From Macquaria australasica (Eukaryota > Chordata > Actinopteri > Centrarchiformes > Percichthyidae), in the NCBI GenBank assembly GCA_005408345.1, contig SEMN01000124.1, forward strand, positions 806,001-870,000: a stretch of DNA of 64,000 nt. Direction: 5' to 3'. The position numbers were made by a program, and so were the translations under genes. This document shows, one piece after another, positions 24,500 through 33,151 of this stretch (position 1 is the stretch's first letter; each line of letters starts with the position of its first letter). Below the pieces are notes generated by a model. That model made no database searches. It saw only the letters and a program-made list of their open reading frames with translations, and was not told where the DNA came from.

Positions 24500-27400
24500 T
24501 ATATTACTGAACTGCCTGTGCATGTCTGTGCGTATGTCTGGGCCTATGTTTGTGCATCTTTTATGTTTTAACATCACACAATAGGATAATTGACAGTATA
24601 GCTGCCGCAGCTTTGCATTCATTGCTGTGCATTCAATTGCTCTTTTGTCGTGTTTGACGTTGAGGTCCATAACGTGTCGACTCTCCACCCAGCCTTGAAT
24701 GTAAACCAATTCACTGAGAGTACAGAGTATGATGGCACTCTCCCTTCCTTCACAAAGCGCACTCAGAATTGAAATAAACCTACAAAATAAATGCTACAAC
24801 TCACCAAAAGGTAAAATCTCAATTTGCATACCACAGGAGAAATGCAAATCAGTAAGCTGGAAGAGTCGCCCCCCCCCCCCTTCCAGTTCAAACATGCCTG
24901 TTCCTGGCAGACTTGAGACACATTTCTGATCAGCTTACTTACTGATTATTAGAATTATCAGAAGTTACTCATAAAATTTAAATAATCAACGCTGCCTGTC
25001 ATGATCTTAAATAGCCAGGTAAGGTTATGTAGTTGTAGTTGTACGTTTCTAATTGGCCTTTTTGACCTTTTCTAAGTTCTGAGAAGTTGTTGTGTTTTTG
25101 CTCTCTCTTTCTATGATTGTCTTTCTAAGCCTAGGCATGCATTTTACAGTTAGCTACCATTTATGTTGGAAAGGAGCAGTGTTATTACTCCTTTCAGCAG
25201 TGGGAAAATGGGAATGTTCTGTTTTCCGTCTTCCACACAGAATAAGATGGAGGAGTGTGGTGAGATGTCCCCGGCCCTTCCTCTCTCTCACGGCCCGACC
25301 CCCTCACAGACGGCCCTGCAACATACACAGCTCATGCTGACCGGCTCCCAACTAGCAGGGGTAAGACCGACTGACAACACGTGCACACAGGCACACACTT
25401 TGCTTTGCTTTTACCTTGCTTGCTTCTCTCGTGCTGCTTTTTGAACACTTTGTTTCCTTCTATGTCTCCCCCTGTCAATTTCCTTCTTTTCTCCTCTCCT
25501 CTCCTCCTCTTTCTCTTCGCCAGTTGACAGCTCTGTTGCCAGCACAGCAGCAGTTGTTGCTGCAGCAGGCTCAGGCGCAGCTCCTGGCTGCAGCTGTGCA
25601 GCAGTCCAGTGCAGCCCACGCCGCTCATGCTGCCCACGCAGCCGCCCAAGCCAATCAGCAAGCTCAGGCAGTTGCAGCAGCAAATCAGCAAGCCCAGCAG
25701 CAGCAGCAGCAGCAGGCGGGACAAACAGGGCAGCAGGCCCAGTCGCACTCCCAGGGACAGGGACAGAGCACACAGGAACAGACAGCCCAAAGTGTCCCTG
25801 TCCCACCTCCTCCACCCCAGCTCACCCTCTCCCAGCCAATCCAGCTCACCGCCCAGGTACTGACTACCAATCAAAGCCACTTCCTGATGAGCGACTTGAT
25901 TGAGGAACCAGCCATGGAACAATTCTTCTTGCACGTCTATTGTATATTTCATGATTCACAGTTTCCACCTTGCATGAATGCATGCATTTTCCATTTCTCT
26001 TCCTCCTACTTCTATGTTTTCTGTACGTCCAAATCTGCTCCTCTCCTCAGCTAGAGATGAATAACATACTAGCACATTTATATATTTGACTGAGCCCTCT
26101 ATCTATCCTTATAAATTCATACATTCTCATTCTGTCTCTGATCTGTCCATCCTCTCTTGATTGAGCAGGACATCCAGCAGTTGCTGCAGCTTCAGCAGTT
26201 GGTGTTGGTGCCTGGCCACCCACTCCCCTCTCCTGCCCAGTTCCTCCTCCCACAGGCACAGCAGGGCCAGCAAGGTGGGCAGGCCTCTTACTGGAATACT
26301 TGTTTGTGTTTTGGGGGTTATTAACACAAAATCCGGGGGGGGATTGTCATAATTATAGTTGTTAATGTGCTTTTCTTTTCTCAGGACTCCTATCGACACC
26401 AAATCTTATTCCGCTACCTCAGCAAAACCAAGGGAGCCTGCTGTCTGCTCAAACTAGAATGGGACTCCAAGCACAGGTATGAGGATACTCTCAAGCTTTA
26501 GTCAGTGGAAAAGGCAAACCCAGTCTCTGCACCCGTGATAAACACTTTCACTTTCATTCCTTTGACGTCGTGCCTGCTACAGCGAGATAAGAGTATGGAG
26601 GTGAGCGGTGGTGGAGGCATGACCACGGTGCCCTCAGTGACCTCTCACCCCGAGGAGCCCAGTGACCTGGAGGAGCTGGAACAGTTCGCCCGCACTTTCA
26701 AACAGAGACGCATCAAACTGGGCTTCACACAGGTGGGTGAGAGACACCTACTGTGCACTGAATGTTCTGTGTTTTGACTAGTCTAAAACTGTACTTTCTT
26801 CTTTTATCTCTCCACCAGGGAGATGTTGGCTTGGCCATGGGGAAGCTGTACGGCAATGACTTCAGTCAAACCACAATCTCCCGCTTTGAAGCCCTCAACC
26901 TGAGCTTTAAGAACATGTGCAAGCTGAAGCCACTGCTGGAGAAGTGGCTCAATGATGCAGGTGAGCTCTCATCAAAACAACAGTACTTTTCATTCAGACT
27001 CTCATATGTTTAAAGTACGTGGCTGGATAGTATGACAAGCATAATTAGTCTGACATTCAGTATGTTTTTACATTTGTTTTCCTTCATCAGAGACCATGTC
27101 CATAGACAGTACCCTGCCCAGCCCCAGCTCCCTGTCCTCATCCTCTCTGGGCTTCGACGGCATTCCTGGTCGCCGCAGAAAGAAGAGAACCAGCATCGAG
27201 ACAAATGTACGCGTGGCCCTGGAACGCGCATTCATGACGGTAAGATGATTCACCTTATTATTCACTTAAGAAATTAAGAAATTGAAATTCATTAGAAATG
27301 TGAAAAGGGTGATTTTCTGATCATCATTCACTCTAAAATGAATTCATATGCTTTCCTGGGATTAATTGATTTTTGCCTGGTCCAAGTACAGAACGACTTT

Positions 27401-30400
27401 GTGACTGAGGCTGATTCATTTCATGATAACTGATTTCAGCCTGCTTGATCATATGAGTTGTAAATAATTTATAGTGATTGTGTAACAGAAAAAGCTGTAA
27501 TGACCACAGGAGTTTCTTGAGATTTTAAAGCATCATTGATACTGGAAATTAATTTCTTAAGTCGTTCTTTTTCTGCAGAGCTTTTAAAACACCAGATTCT
27601 GCTCTGTGTGTTAATACAAATGATTTATGTCTTGGTGTTTTTAATGTTTTGCATCATGTGGCTGAAATATAGCACTGCTGAACTGATCTGAATTCCTGTT
27701 TCCCTGCCTGCCCGCAGAACCAGAAGCCTACCTCAGAAGAGATCCTGCTGATCGCCGAGCAGCTCAACATGGAGAAGGAGGTGATCCGGGTCTGGTTCTG
27801 CAACCGCCGGCAGAAAGAGAAACGCATCAATCCCTCCAGCGCCACCCCTCCCCTTCCCAGCCAGCCCCCCACTGCCCCGCCAACGCACAAACCGCCCTGC
27901 TACAGCCCTCACATGGTAAATATCCAACCTCAACACACATCGCTGTTAGTTTAATGGACACAAATACATCGCAGTGTATTGTAATGAATGGTTGGTAATA
28001 AACCCTGTTATTCAGCTGTCTGTAGTTTCAGAAACCTGAATCTGTCTCTCTCTCTCTCTGCCAGATGTCCAGCCAGCTGTCGCAGGCCGTGACCAGTCTC
28101 AGCACAACAGTGACCACCATGTCCCCCGTCTGCCCCCTGAGTTCCAGCCTCACCTCCACCCACCCCTCCCTCAGCTCCGCACCCTCCCCGGTGACTCCTC
28201 CTCCTCCTCCCCGCAGCACGGCTAGCCCAGCCACTCCCAGCCACAGCACACTTAACCTTAACACAGGGTAAGAGACAATAGACCACCTGGGATTCCCCTA
28301 TCAGTTACTTCACAGCAGTTATACAGTCAGGACAAATGTGGGGTTTTAAAGCATTGGTTCACCCAAATTGTGTTAAAAAAAACATATTTTCCACTTACCT
28401 TTAGGGATATCTTGCCATTCAGATAGTTTTCCTTTCATTTAGCAAGGTTTTAAGATATATGTCTCTAAATGGGGCCAGTGTGCTTCAACAGAAGTGCTTG
28501 CCAGATAGTCAAAAAGCTTCTGAAACCCCCTACCCTCCACACCTTTCTGACGTTGGAATGAGGTGGCTGCGTCCGACAATATCTATAACTTTCTGAAACT
28601 GACAATCCAACATTCACGCCCATTTCATGCAGCCTTTGACCAGGTGTGAGGAGGTGGGAATGTTGGCAGGGTTTGAACTCTTTTTTTCCATTCTTTACAC
28701 AACAATTGCTGCCACTTTTCACATGTACAAATGAGTACAACACTAAGAACGCACTTCCAGGGGAGGCTGTCTGAAAATGGTCGCCATTATCCCCATATTT
28801 AAACAATTATCGTCCCTCTCTATGACAACTCTGCCTTTTCACCTTTTCATCTTCGAGTGTGGCCGTTGTGAACAACTATAAACACATTCGCTTTTCGACG
28901 CGGTTGGACAACATGTAGTACAAACAAGTTCTTTTCGAGGAAACCTGGCCCTGAGATTTCTGCCTCCACCCCTAAACAGTGGAGGTGAATGGAGTTTAGT
29001 TTGAGGTGTGGTTTGAAATAAATTTAAGAGCAACATCTGTCTGTCTCTGTTAGTCTGGCGAATGTGCAGAACACACTATGTACAGTTTTTAGTGGAACTA
29101 CTTTCTTCTGAAGAAATAGTCCCTATTAAAACTATTAACAGTGTGTTCTAGAAATTATCCAGAGTAACGAATATAGAACGAATTGCTGTTGAATTTTATA
29201 ATATTTCAATCAAAATCAGCTGTGAGTCCCACAGACAAAATTCCATTTATCTCCAATGCATTGGCTTGGCAGCAACAATCTCAAAGATGGATATTGCAAA
29301 ATCTAAATAAATCAGGGTTACATTCATCTGAATCATAATATTTATTAAAAGATCTGTTTCTCTCTCTGTGTTGGCCACCGCAACTGAATACATTTAGACA
29401 AAACATTTAAACACACACTGCAACTACACGTAACCACACATTTCCATAAGCATGCTCACCATGAATACTGCACTGCACCATGCTCGGTTCACCTGCAGTT
29501 TGTAGTTAAATGGTTGACACTGCACACACACATGCAGTGATTGTTTGTGTACACACACTGATATCTCAACATGCCATTGGGCGCCACTGCTTACCCTGTG
29601 CAGCAGTGCTTTATAACCCTGTGTGTGTTTGTATGTGTGGTTCTTGTGTTCACAGCTTATGGCGTATGGGTAAAAAGAACGGTGACGTGTCTAACTACAT
29701 CACCGATTTTGCTGCAAACTTGAGGTGAATGCGACAGAGACACACAATAAACTCACAGCACACTTTTGTTTAGCGCAGAATGCTGTGTTCTGTGTATTGA
29801 ATCACTTCTATCCTTTAACATAAATGCATAGTTAATAAGAGTTTTGGTGTTTTATGACATTTTCCAAGATGTTCTGTTTCTTTCTGCATTTCTAACCTCT
29901 TGTTTACACCTGTACAGCCAACTGCTCTGTTTATGTGCCGGGCTGAATTTGCCCTCCGCTTGTCCTTGCTGCTAAACCTGCTTTTTTTCTCACCTTTTTC
30001 TCCTCTGCCTGTCTGTGTTCGTATATATGCTTGCACATGTATGGTGCTGCGTGTGTGTGTGGGTGACACAACAGGAACACTGTGATGGGAGTTAACACAG
30101 GGATGAACCAAGCCCTCCTAGGTAACAATCCCCTGGCTACTATCCAAGATGTGTGTGTGAGAGAGAGAGAAAGAGAGACACTGAAATGGGTTTATTTCAG
30201 GAGAAACTTAGCATCAGCACCACTGATAAACAGAATATAAATTTAGAGGTCAAGGCTGAGGTGGAGATATTATTTCATTACTGGAAAAATCTCAGGGTCA
30301 GAGAATACATACAAATACCCAGAAGAGAGTTCTTGTGTTCAGCACGCTGACAATACATTTCCCTCCTCTCAAACACTTACACAAATCTTTGTCTCTCATA

Positions 30401-32478
30401 CACTCCTACACACACACATAAATGCTCAAACTCCAGCCACATACTGTACACGACACATCCCCTCTCACACACCTTCCTACACTTGAGAACAATACAAGAA
30501 TAGCACAGCAGAGGAAAAAAAAGAAGTGTACAATCCTGCAGAAATGACCACCAAGCAGTCCCGACCATCGTCGGCAGAGCTAATTTTTAATCATACTTTG
30601 TGGCGTGAGGGTGAGCAGGGGGAGAGAGGTGTGTTAAAAAGAGAAGTGTGATGATGAATAATACAGTTATGCATGGTAGGTGAATCAAATCGCACTGGTA
30701 GACTACAGGCTGGAGACACGGATGAACAGGCAGCTGAGGGTTTTTGCTCATCCACAGTATGAAGCAGCTAAGACAGAGAGGATTTGTAGAGAGGAAGAAT
30801 GGACTTATTTCTCACATGATGCCATCGACATCCATTAATCCATCCCATCAAGTGTCTGTGTGTGAGTGACGATGGTTACGTTGATGTGCGGGCTCAGTTT
30901 GTGCATGTGCGTCTGTGGTGTCTCACTCATCTTTAGCCTTTCATCTCTTCATCTCATCACTGGTCAAGTCAAATTCACCATGAAACACTTGTGGATTGTG
31001 GATGAAAACGCTGTTGTTGGGGATGTTTCTTGCATTTTACTTAGTTGTTTGGAGTGTTTTATTTATTTCTATGTGAATATGTGCACCAATAATGGACACT
31101 ATGACATAAAACGCTTAAACCAAGTTTTGCAGTCACAGAGCCCAGAGCTACATTTTGGACTCGCCATTTCACACCACTTTGATGCTCAGCGCTCACACAC
31201 CAAGAGATCGATCACTGAGGAGGCAGGAATAACAGTTTCTTCACCAAAAGTAGCCTCAACAGACCATAATGCAGTGCACCCACAAGACATTTTGAGCTCT
31301 GAGTTGTAGGGGTGCTTAATGCTTTTTCTCTAATGAAAAAGAAAATCGGTTTTGCTGTTGCTATGCAATCGCAAACATGCGTTCACATGTTGGATTTCGT
31401 GTGAAAGAAGCGCTGCATGAAGTGCTGTCCACAGCCAATCATCAACCTTGTTTCCATAACAACAGACCACTCACATCAGCTTACCTGTTGTTGTGGTCTG
31501 TCACGCATAAGATTAGCTCGCTACAGACATTAGACAGTATTCAGTTATTACAACAAGCTTTTATCTCTTTTGGCACAGTGTTGAAATTGTGTTTTTTGGG
31601 AAAGAAGGCTTAGAATGTGTAAATGTTTCTCGTTATGGCCACTCCCTGCGCTTTCCATTTAACAGAGGTGGTGACGGTTATTCTCCGCCTGCTTCTCCTG
31701 AATGCAACAAGTTCAGGCGCTTTCTGTGGCTTGGCAGTGTTCTGTAGGAAATGATTAACTTGAGTAGTGGTACATGAGAAAGCCTGATAGAGGGTTGATA
31801 GACCAAAATTATGAATTAAAACACTTTATAACAAACAACAACTACCCAAAAGCGCTGAATATTACTTATTAATGACTAAAGATAACAAACTTTACTATGT
31901 AACAAAGGAATGGCGGCGACAAGGAGGACTGCGTTTGTTTTCATTTTTGAAGCATCTGAACGAAGAGGAGTAGGGAGGATAAGTTTAAACCAAAATCTAC
32001 CTGAGAAGGAGGAATTCACAATGCCAAAAAGTAAAATGCCAAAAATGCCAAATAATAACAAAAAACAAAAATTTAAATGAAGTTGATTTTGAAATACTGT
32101 AAAAGTGGAATAATCCTTTAACATTTTTCTCGCTCTCTCTCTCCCTCAGCCCTAGCAGCCAGTGGTGGCCAGCTGCCTCTTTCCAGTCTTGAGGGGGGCA
32201 GTAAGGTGATGCTGGGGGCCTCTGCGGGCCAGGGAGGGGGCCTCCCCTCCTCCCTCTTCCTCAACCACCCCGCCCTCCTCCACATGGGCCAGAACCCCGG
32301 CGCTGGACTGCTCAGTGCCGCCATAGCCAAAGCCTCCCAGCCCTCCCCCTTCCCCTCGGCCAGCAGCATCAGCCCCACACCCTGCTCCCCCTCCCCCTGC
32401 TCCAGTCCCGCATCTTCCTGCTCCTCCAGCGAAATGGCACACAGCCCGCCCTCTCTGGGCGGAGCCAAGATTGAGTGA
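18695..32478 (+). CDS. pou2f2: pou2f2 (Oct-2) POU-domain transcription factor, 15 coding exons, 693 aa model
   Basis: Nuclear octamer-binding (ATGCAAAT) activator; in mammals Oct-2 acts in B cells and neurons. Exons seen: 18695-18749, 23635-23700, 23868-23902, 24374-24430, 25241-25360, 25524-25856, 26169-26274, 26385-26476, 26583-26732, 26819-26960, 27091-27239, 27718-27915, 28065-28267, 30075-30121, 32150-32478, total 2082 nt, all phases compatible and every modelled intron GT-AG. Domains: Q/A-rich activation region about residues 112-257; POU-specific domain about 312-386; Ser-rich linker; POU homeodomain about 413-473 with WFCNRR at 461-466; Ser/Pro/Thr-rich C-terminus. Oct-2 is preferred over Oct-1 because of IRMSK, SERNGP, LMLTGSQLAG, DIQQLLQLQQLVLVPGH and EILLIAEQL. 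The a or b teleost paralog is not decided. Exon 14 has an unusual donor and exon 6 is cleanly skippable. Confidence 0.95.
18832..18896. repeat. (GT)24(GA)n compound microsatellite
   Basis: GT tract passing directly into GA repeats, 83 bp after the exon 1 donor. Confidence 0.97.
19412..19465. repeat. (GT)27 microsatellite
   Basis: Uninterrupted tract in pou2f2 intron 1. Confidence 0.97.
22829..22836 (-). promoter_or_regulatory. Octamer site in pou2f2 intron 1
   Basis: Perfect ATTTGCAT inside GGGCAGATTTGCATGTTTTC, about 0.8 kb upstream of exon 2. A single octamer can occur by chance. Confidence 0.3.
23635..23700 (+). CDS. pou2f2: pou2f2 coding exon 2
   Basis: 66 nt between TTACAG and GTAAGA, phase 1 to phase 1. 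With the split Asp codon it encodes DIRMSKALEVEKVGADSPLE followed by GT. Human Oct-2 has IRMSKPLEAEKQGLDSPSE in the same place. This is a diagnostic Oct-2 N-terminal segment. Confidence 0.92.
23868..23902 (+). CDS. pou2f2: pou2f2 coding exon 3
   Basis: 35 nt microexon-like exon after CACGCAG, encoding DSERNGPESNHQ with a split first codon, then CAG|GTACAT. It matches the human Oct-2 segment DTERNGPDTNHQ. Phase 1 to 0. Confidence 0.9.
24001..24275 (+). repeat. Dispersed GGGCTGCAAC repeat, copy 2 (diverged)
   Basis: In pou2f2 intron 3. Words GGGCTTATTATTTCCATTAT, ATGTCAGAAAATAGTGAAAA, GATGACATCTTGAGTTGCTT and TTGTTCGATTAACAGTG follow the order seen in the other copies. Confidence 0.65.
24374..24430 (+). 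CDS. pou2f2: pou2f2 coding exon 4
   Basis: 57 nt, phase 0 to 0, encoding AQSMKVNPFPLSPTLSSSK. The human counterpart ends SPFSVSPTGPSTK. The acceptor is CCTGTAG and the donor AAG|GTGGGT. A long GT microsatellite begins 11 bp inside the following intron. Confidence 0.88.
24442..24498. repeat. (GT)28 microsatellite next to exon 4 donor
   Basis: Starts 11 bp after the exon 4 splice junction. Confidence 0.97.
24822..24849. promoter_or_regulatory. Inverted pair of perfect octamer sites in pou2f2 intron 4
   Basis: ATTTGCAT at 24822-24829 and ATGCAAAT at 24842-24849, opposite orientations, 12 bp between them. This is the consensus site of the protein this gene encodes. Confidence 0.5.
25241..25360 (+). 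CDS. pou2f2: pou2f2 coding exon 5
   Basis: 120 nt, phase 0 to 0, acceptor TTCCACACAG and donor GGG|GTAAGA. It encodes 40 residues, NKMEECGEMSPALPLSHGPT and on to LMLTGSQLAG, a motif shared with human Oct-2. Confidence 0.9.
25524..25856 (+). CDS. pou2f2: pou2f2 coding exon 6, Q/A-rich, probably a cassette exon
   Basis: 333 nt (111 aa), phase 0 to 0, between CGCCAG and CAG|GTACTG. It encodes LTALLPAQQQLLLQQAQAQL, then AAAVQQ, a His-Ala repeat (AAHAAHAAHAA), a run of seven Gln around 25698-25717, a QSHSQGQGQS stretch and a Pro run, ending LTLSQPIQLTAQ. The first third is very like human Oct-1 (PAQQQLLLQQAQAQLLAAAVQQ). The common human Oct-2 form I recall joins GSQLAG directly to DIQQLL, as skipping this exon would do. 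Confidence 0.85.
26169..26274 (+). CDS. pou2f2: pou2f2 coding exon 7
   Basis: 106 nt, phase 0 to 1, acceptor GAGCAG and donor G|GTGGGC. It encodes DIQQLLQLQQLVLVPGHPLP then SPAQFLLPQAQQGQQ, nearly identical to human Oct-2. It is a Gln-rich part of the activation region. Confidence 0.93.
26385..26476 (+). CDS. pou2f2: pou2f2 coding exon 8
   Basis: 92 nt, phase 1 to 0, between TTCTCAG and CAG|GTATGA. It encodes GLLSTPNLIPLPQQNQGSLL then SAQTRMGLQAQ, matching the human Oct-2 GLLPTPNLFQLPQQTQGALL region. Confidence 0.93.
26583..26732 (+). CDS. pou2f2: pou2f2 coding exon 9, start of POU-specific domain
   Basis: 150 nt, phase 0 to 0, acceptor GCTACAG. After a variable Gly/Ser-rich lead it encodes EEPSDLEELEQFARTFKQRR and IKLGFTQ, the first helices of the POU-specific domain. 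FART, not FAKT, is the Oct-2 form. The conserved exon boundary after GFTQ is seen. Confidence 0.96.
26819..26960 (+). CDS. pou2f2: pou2f2 coding exon 10, end of POU-specific domain
   Basis: 142 nt, phase 0 to 1, acceptor CCACCAG and donor GCAG|GTGAGC. It encodes GDVGLAMGKLYGNDFSQTTI, then SRFEALNLSFKNMCKLKPLL and EKWLNDA. The DNA-recognition helix (SQTTISRFEAL) is intact and identical to the vertebrate Oct-1/Oct-2 consensus. Confidence 0.97.
27091..27239 (+). CDS. pou2f2: pou2f2 coding exon 11, linker and N-terminal half of homeodomain
   Basis: 149 nt, phase 1 to 0, acceptor TTCATCAG and donor ACG|GTAAGA. It encodes the linker ETMSIDSTLPSPSSLSSSSL and GFDGIPG, then RRRKKRTSIETNVRVALERA and FMT. 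The linker matches Oct-2 (ETMSVDSSLPSP, LGFDGLPG). At the end of homeodomain helix 1 the sequence is ALERAFMT where human Oct-2 has ALEKSFLA; the core Phe is kept. Confidence 0.96.
27240..27717 (+). other. pou2f2: pou2f2 intron 11, splitting the homeodomain
   Basis: 478 bp, GTAAGA to CCGCAG. I see no feature in it beyond plain AT-rich sequence. Confidence 0.8.
27718..27915 (+). CDS. pou2f2: pou2f2 coding exon 12, C-terminal half of homeodomain
   Basis: 198 nt, phase 0 to 0, acceptor CCCGCAG and donor ATG|GTAAAT. It encodes NQKPTSEEILLIAEQLNMEK then EVIRVWFCNRRQKEKRINP, so the recognition helix with Trp, Phe and the invariant Asn is intact. EILLIAEQL is the Oct-2 form (Oct-1 has EITMIADQL). 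A Pro-rich tail ends CYSPHM, as in human YSPHM. Confidence 0.97.
28065..28267 (+). CDS. pou2f2: pou2f2 coding exon 13, Ser/Thr/Pro-rich C-terminal region
   Basis: 203 nt, phase 0 to 2, acceptor TCTGCCAG and donor GG|GTAAGA. It encodes MSSQLSQAVTSLSTTVTTMS, later SVTPPPP-like VTPPPPPR, ending TLNLNT plus GG. Human Oct-2 has SLSTTVTTLS and VTPPPP in this order. If the following intron were kept, translation would stop at once (GGG TAA). Confidence 0.92.
28268..30074 (+). other. pou2f2: pou2f2 intron 13
   Basis: 1807 bp, GTAAGA to ACAACAG. It contains the candidate alternative terminal exon at 29656-29728. The stretch 28330-29040 is unremarkable and holds no supported exon. Confidence 0.7.
29656..29728 (+). 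CDS. pou2f2: Candidate alternative terminal exon of pou2f2
   Basis: An acceptor-like TTGTGTTCACAG precedes 29656. Spliced from exon 13 (phase 2), GG+C makes Gly and the frame reads GLWRMGKKNGDVSNYITDFA then ANLR and TGA. A human Oct-2 form ends STGPGLWWNPAPYQP at the same place, also GLW directly after an STG/NTG. The match is only three residues plus position, and no conserved tail is seen, so this is an inference. Confidence 0.35.
30075..30121 (+). CDS. pou2f2: pou2f2 coding exon 14 (short form), donor in doubt
   Basis: Acceptor ACAACAG at 30074. The exon encodes (G)NTVMGVNTGMNQALL and closes in phase 1 at CTAG|GTAACA. Human Oct-2 long forms read NTMMGLSPGLNPALMSNNPL then ATIQAL, so the ancestral exon probably extended through GNNPLATIQ to 30148. 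There the sequence is CAAG|ATGTGT, with no GT. The upstream GTAACA donor keeps the frame into exon 15 and removes nine codons (27 nt). The GT at 30151 would give QDP then stop. Confidence 0.7.
30122..32149 (+). other. pou2f2: pou2f2 intron 14
   Basis: About 2 kb, beginning GTAACA (short exon form) and ending CCCTCAG. Holds copy 1 of the direct repeat (31871-32072), 77 bp before the last exon. Open frames at 30866-31309 and 31377-31613 have no recognisable domain. Confidence 0.65.
31871..32072 (+). repeat. Direct repeat copy 1, upstream of last pou2f2 exon
   Basis: Shares with copy 2 the words TTTACTATGT, ACAAAGGAATGGCGG, GAGGAGTAGGGAGGATAAGT, TTAAACCAAAA and TACCTGAG, in the same order, with small indels. 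Confidence 0.85.
32150..32478 (+). CDS. pou2f2: pou2f2 coding exon 15, C-terminus and stop
   Basis: 329 nt after CCCTCAG, ending at TGA 32476-32478. It encodes (A)LAASGGQLPLSSLEGGSKVM, LGASAGQGGGLPSSLFLNHP, and a Ser/Pro/Cys-rich end with a GGAKIE terminus. It resembles the human Oct-2 long C-terminus (ALASGGTLPLTSLDG, LFLNHAGLPLL, Ser-rich tail). It is flanked by two copies of a direct repeat. Confidence 0.9.
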
Positions 32479-32894
32479 CCGTGCCAAGGGCCAATCAGAG
32501 AGGAGGAGGAAGGAGGAAACGAGAACCTCGCCTTTCACACCAAAGCTATCTCTTTCTCTCTCTTGTGCTCTTCTTCCGTTATTTTTTTCGCAATGGCTCT
32601 CTCTCTCTTTCTCTCCCAGTCTTTCGATGCCAAAAATACACAGAATGAAAGAGGAGAGAGGGAGGGAAAGAAGTGAAAGAGGGGAGAAGGGGGGGAAAGG
32701 GGAAGATTGAAACCAAAAATCTTTATCTATCCAAACAGACGGGGAGGAGGCAACGTGGGACCTTTTTGTCAATAATGCGTGATATCGACATGGTGCCTCT
32801 CCACTCTTTCTCTCTGAAGGAAAACAAACCAATGACTCTTTAACAAAGAGACGGAAGAGACGGCAGAGATGCATGTCGGAGTGCATAAACCAAA

Positions 32895-33151
32895 AATGAC
32901 AAAAGATAACTTTACTATGTGACAAAGGAATGGCGGGAAGGACAAAAAATGGAGAGGAGGACTATGCTTACGTTTTCCTTTTTTTTTATCATTTCGAAAA
33001 GCTGCGGGTCTGAAGGAAGAGGAGTAGGGAGGATAAGTTTAAACCAAAAATTTACCTGAGGAAGAGGCGGAGGACGAATACACAACAAATAAAAAAAAAA
33101 AAAAAAAACGACAACCATACCAAAATCCCAAATACCAAAAACCAAAAATAC
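32895..33151 (+). repeat. Direct repeat copy 2, in pou2f2 3' UTR
   Basis: Second copy of the 31871-32072 unit, same strand, about 1.02 kb further on. Longer because of an A run at 33090-33108 and small insertions. Confidence 0.85.

Noticed and set aside
25332..25952. 206-codon minus-strand frame rich in Leu and Cys
   Set aside because: Antisense shadow of the CAG/GCN-rich exon 6.
31377..31613. Open frame in pou2f2 intron 14
   Set aside because: No domain and no matching splice frame; may be part of an old repeat.
32152..32925. 257-codon minus-strand open frame
   Set aside because: It is antisense to the last pou2f2 exon and its GC-rich 3' flank; the sense frame is supported by splicing and homology.
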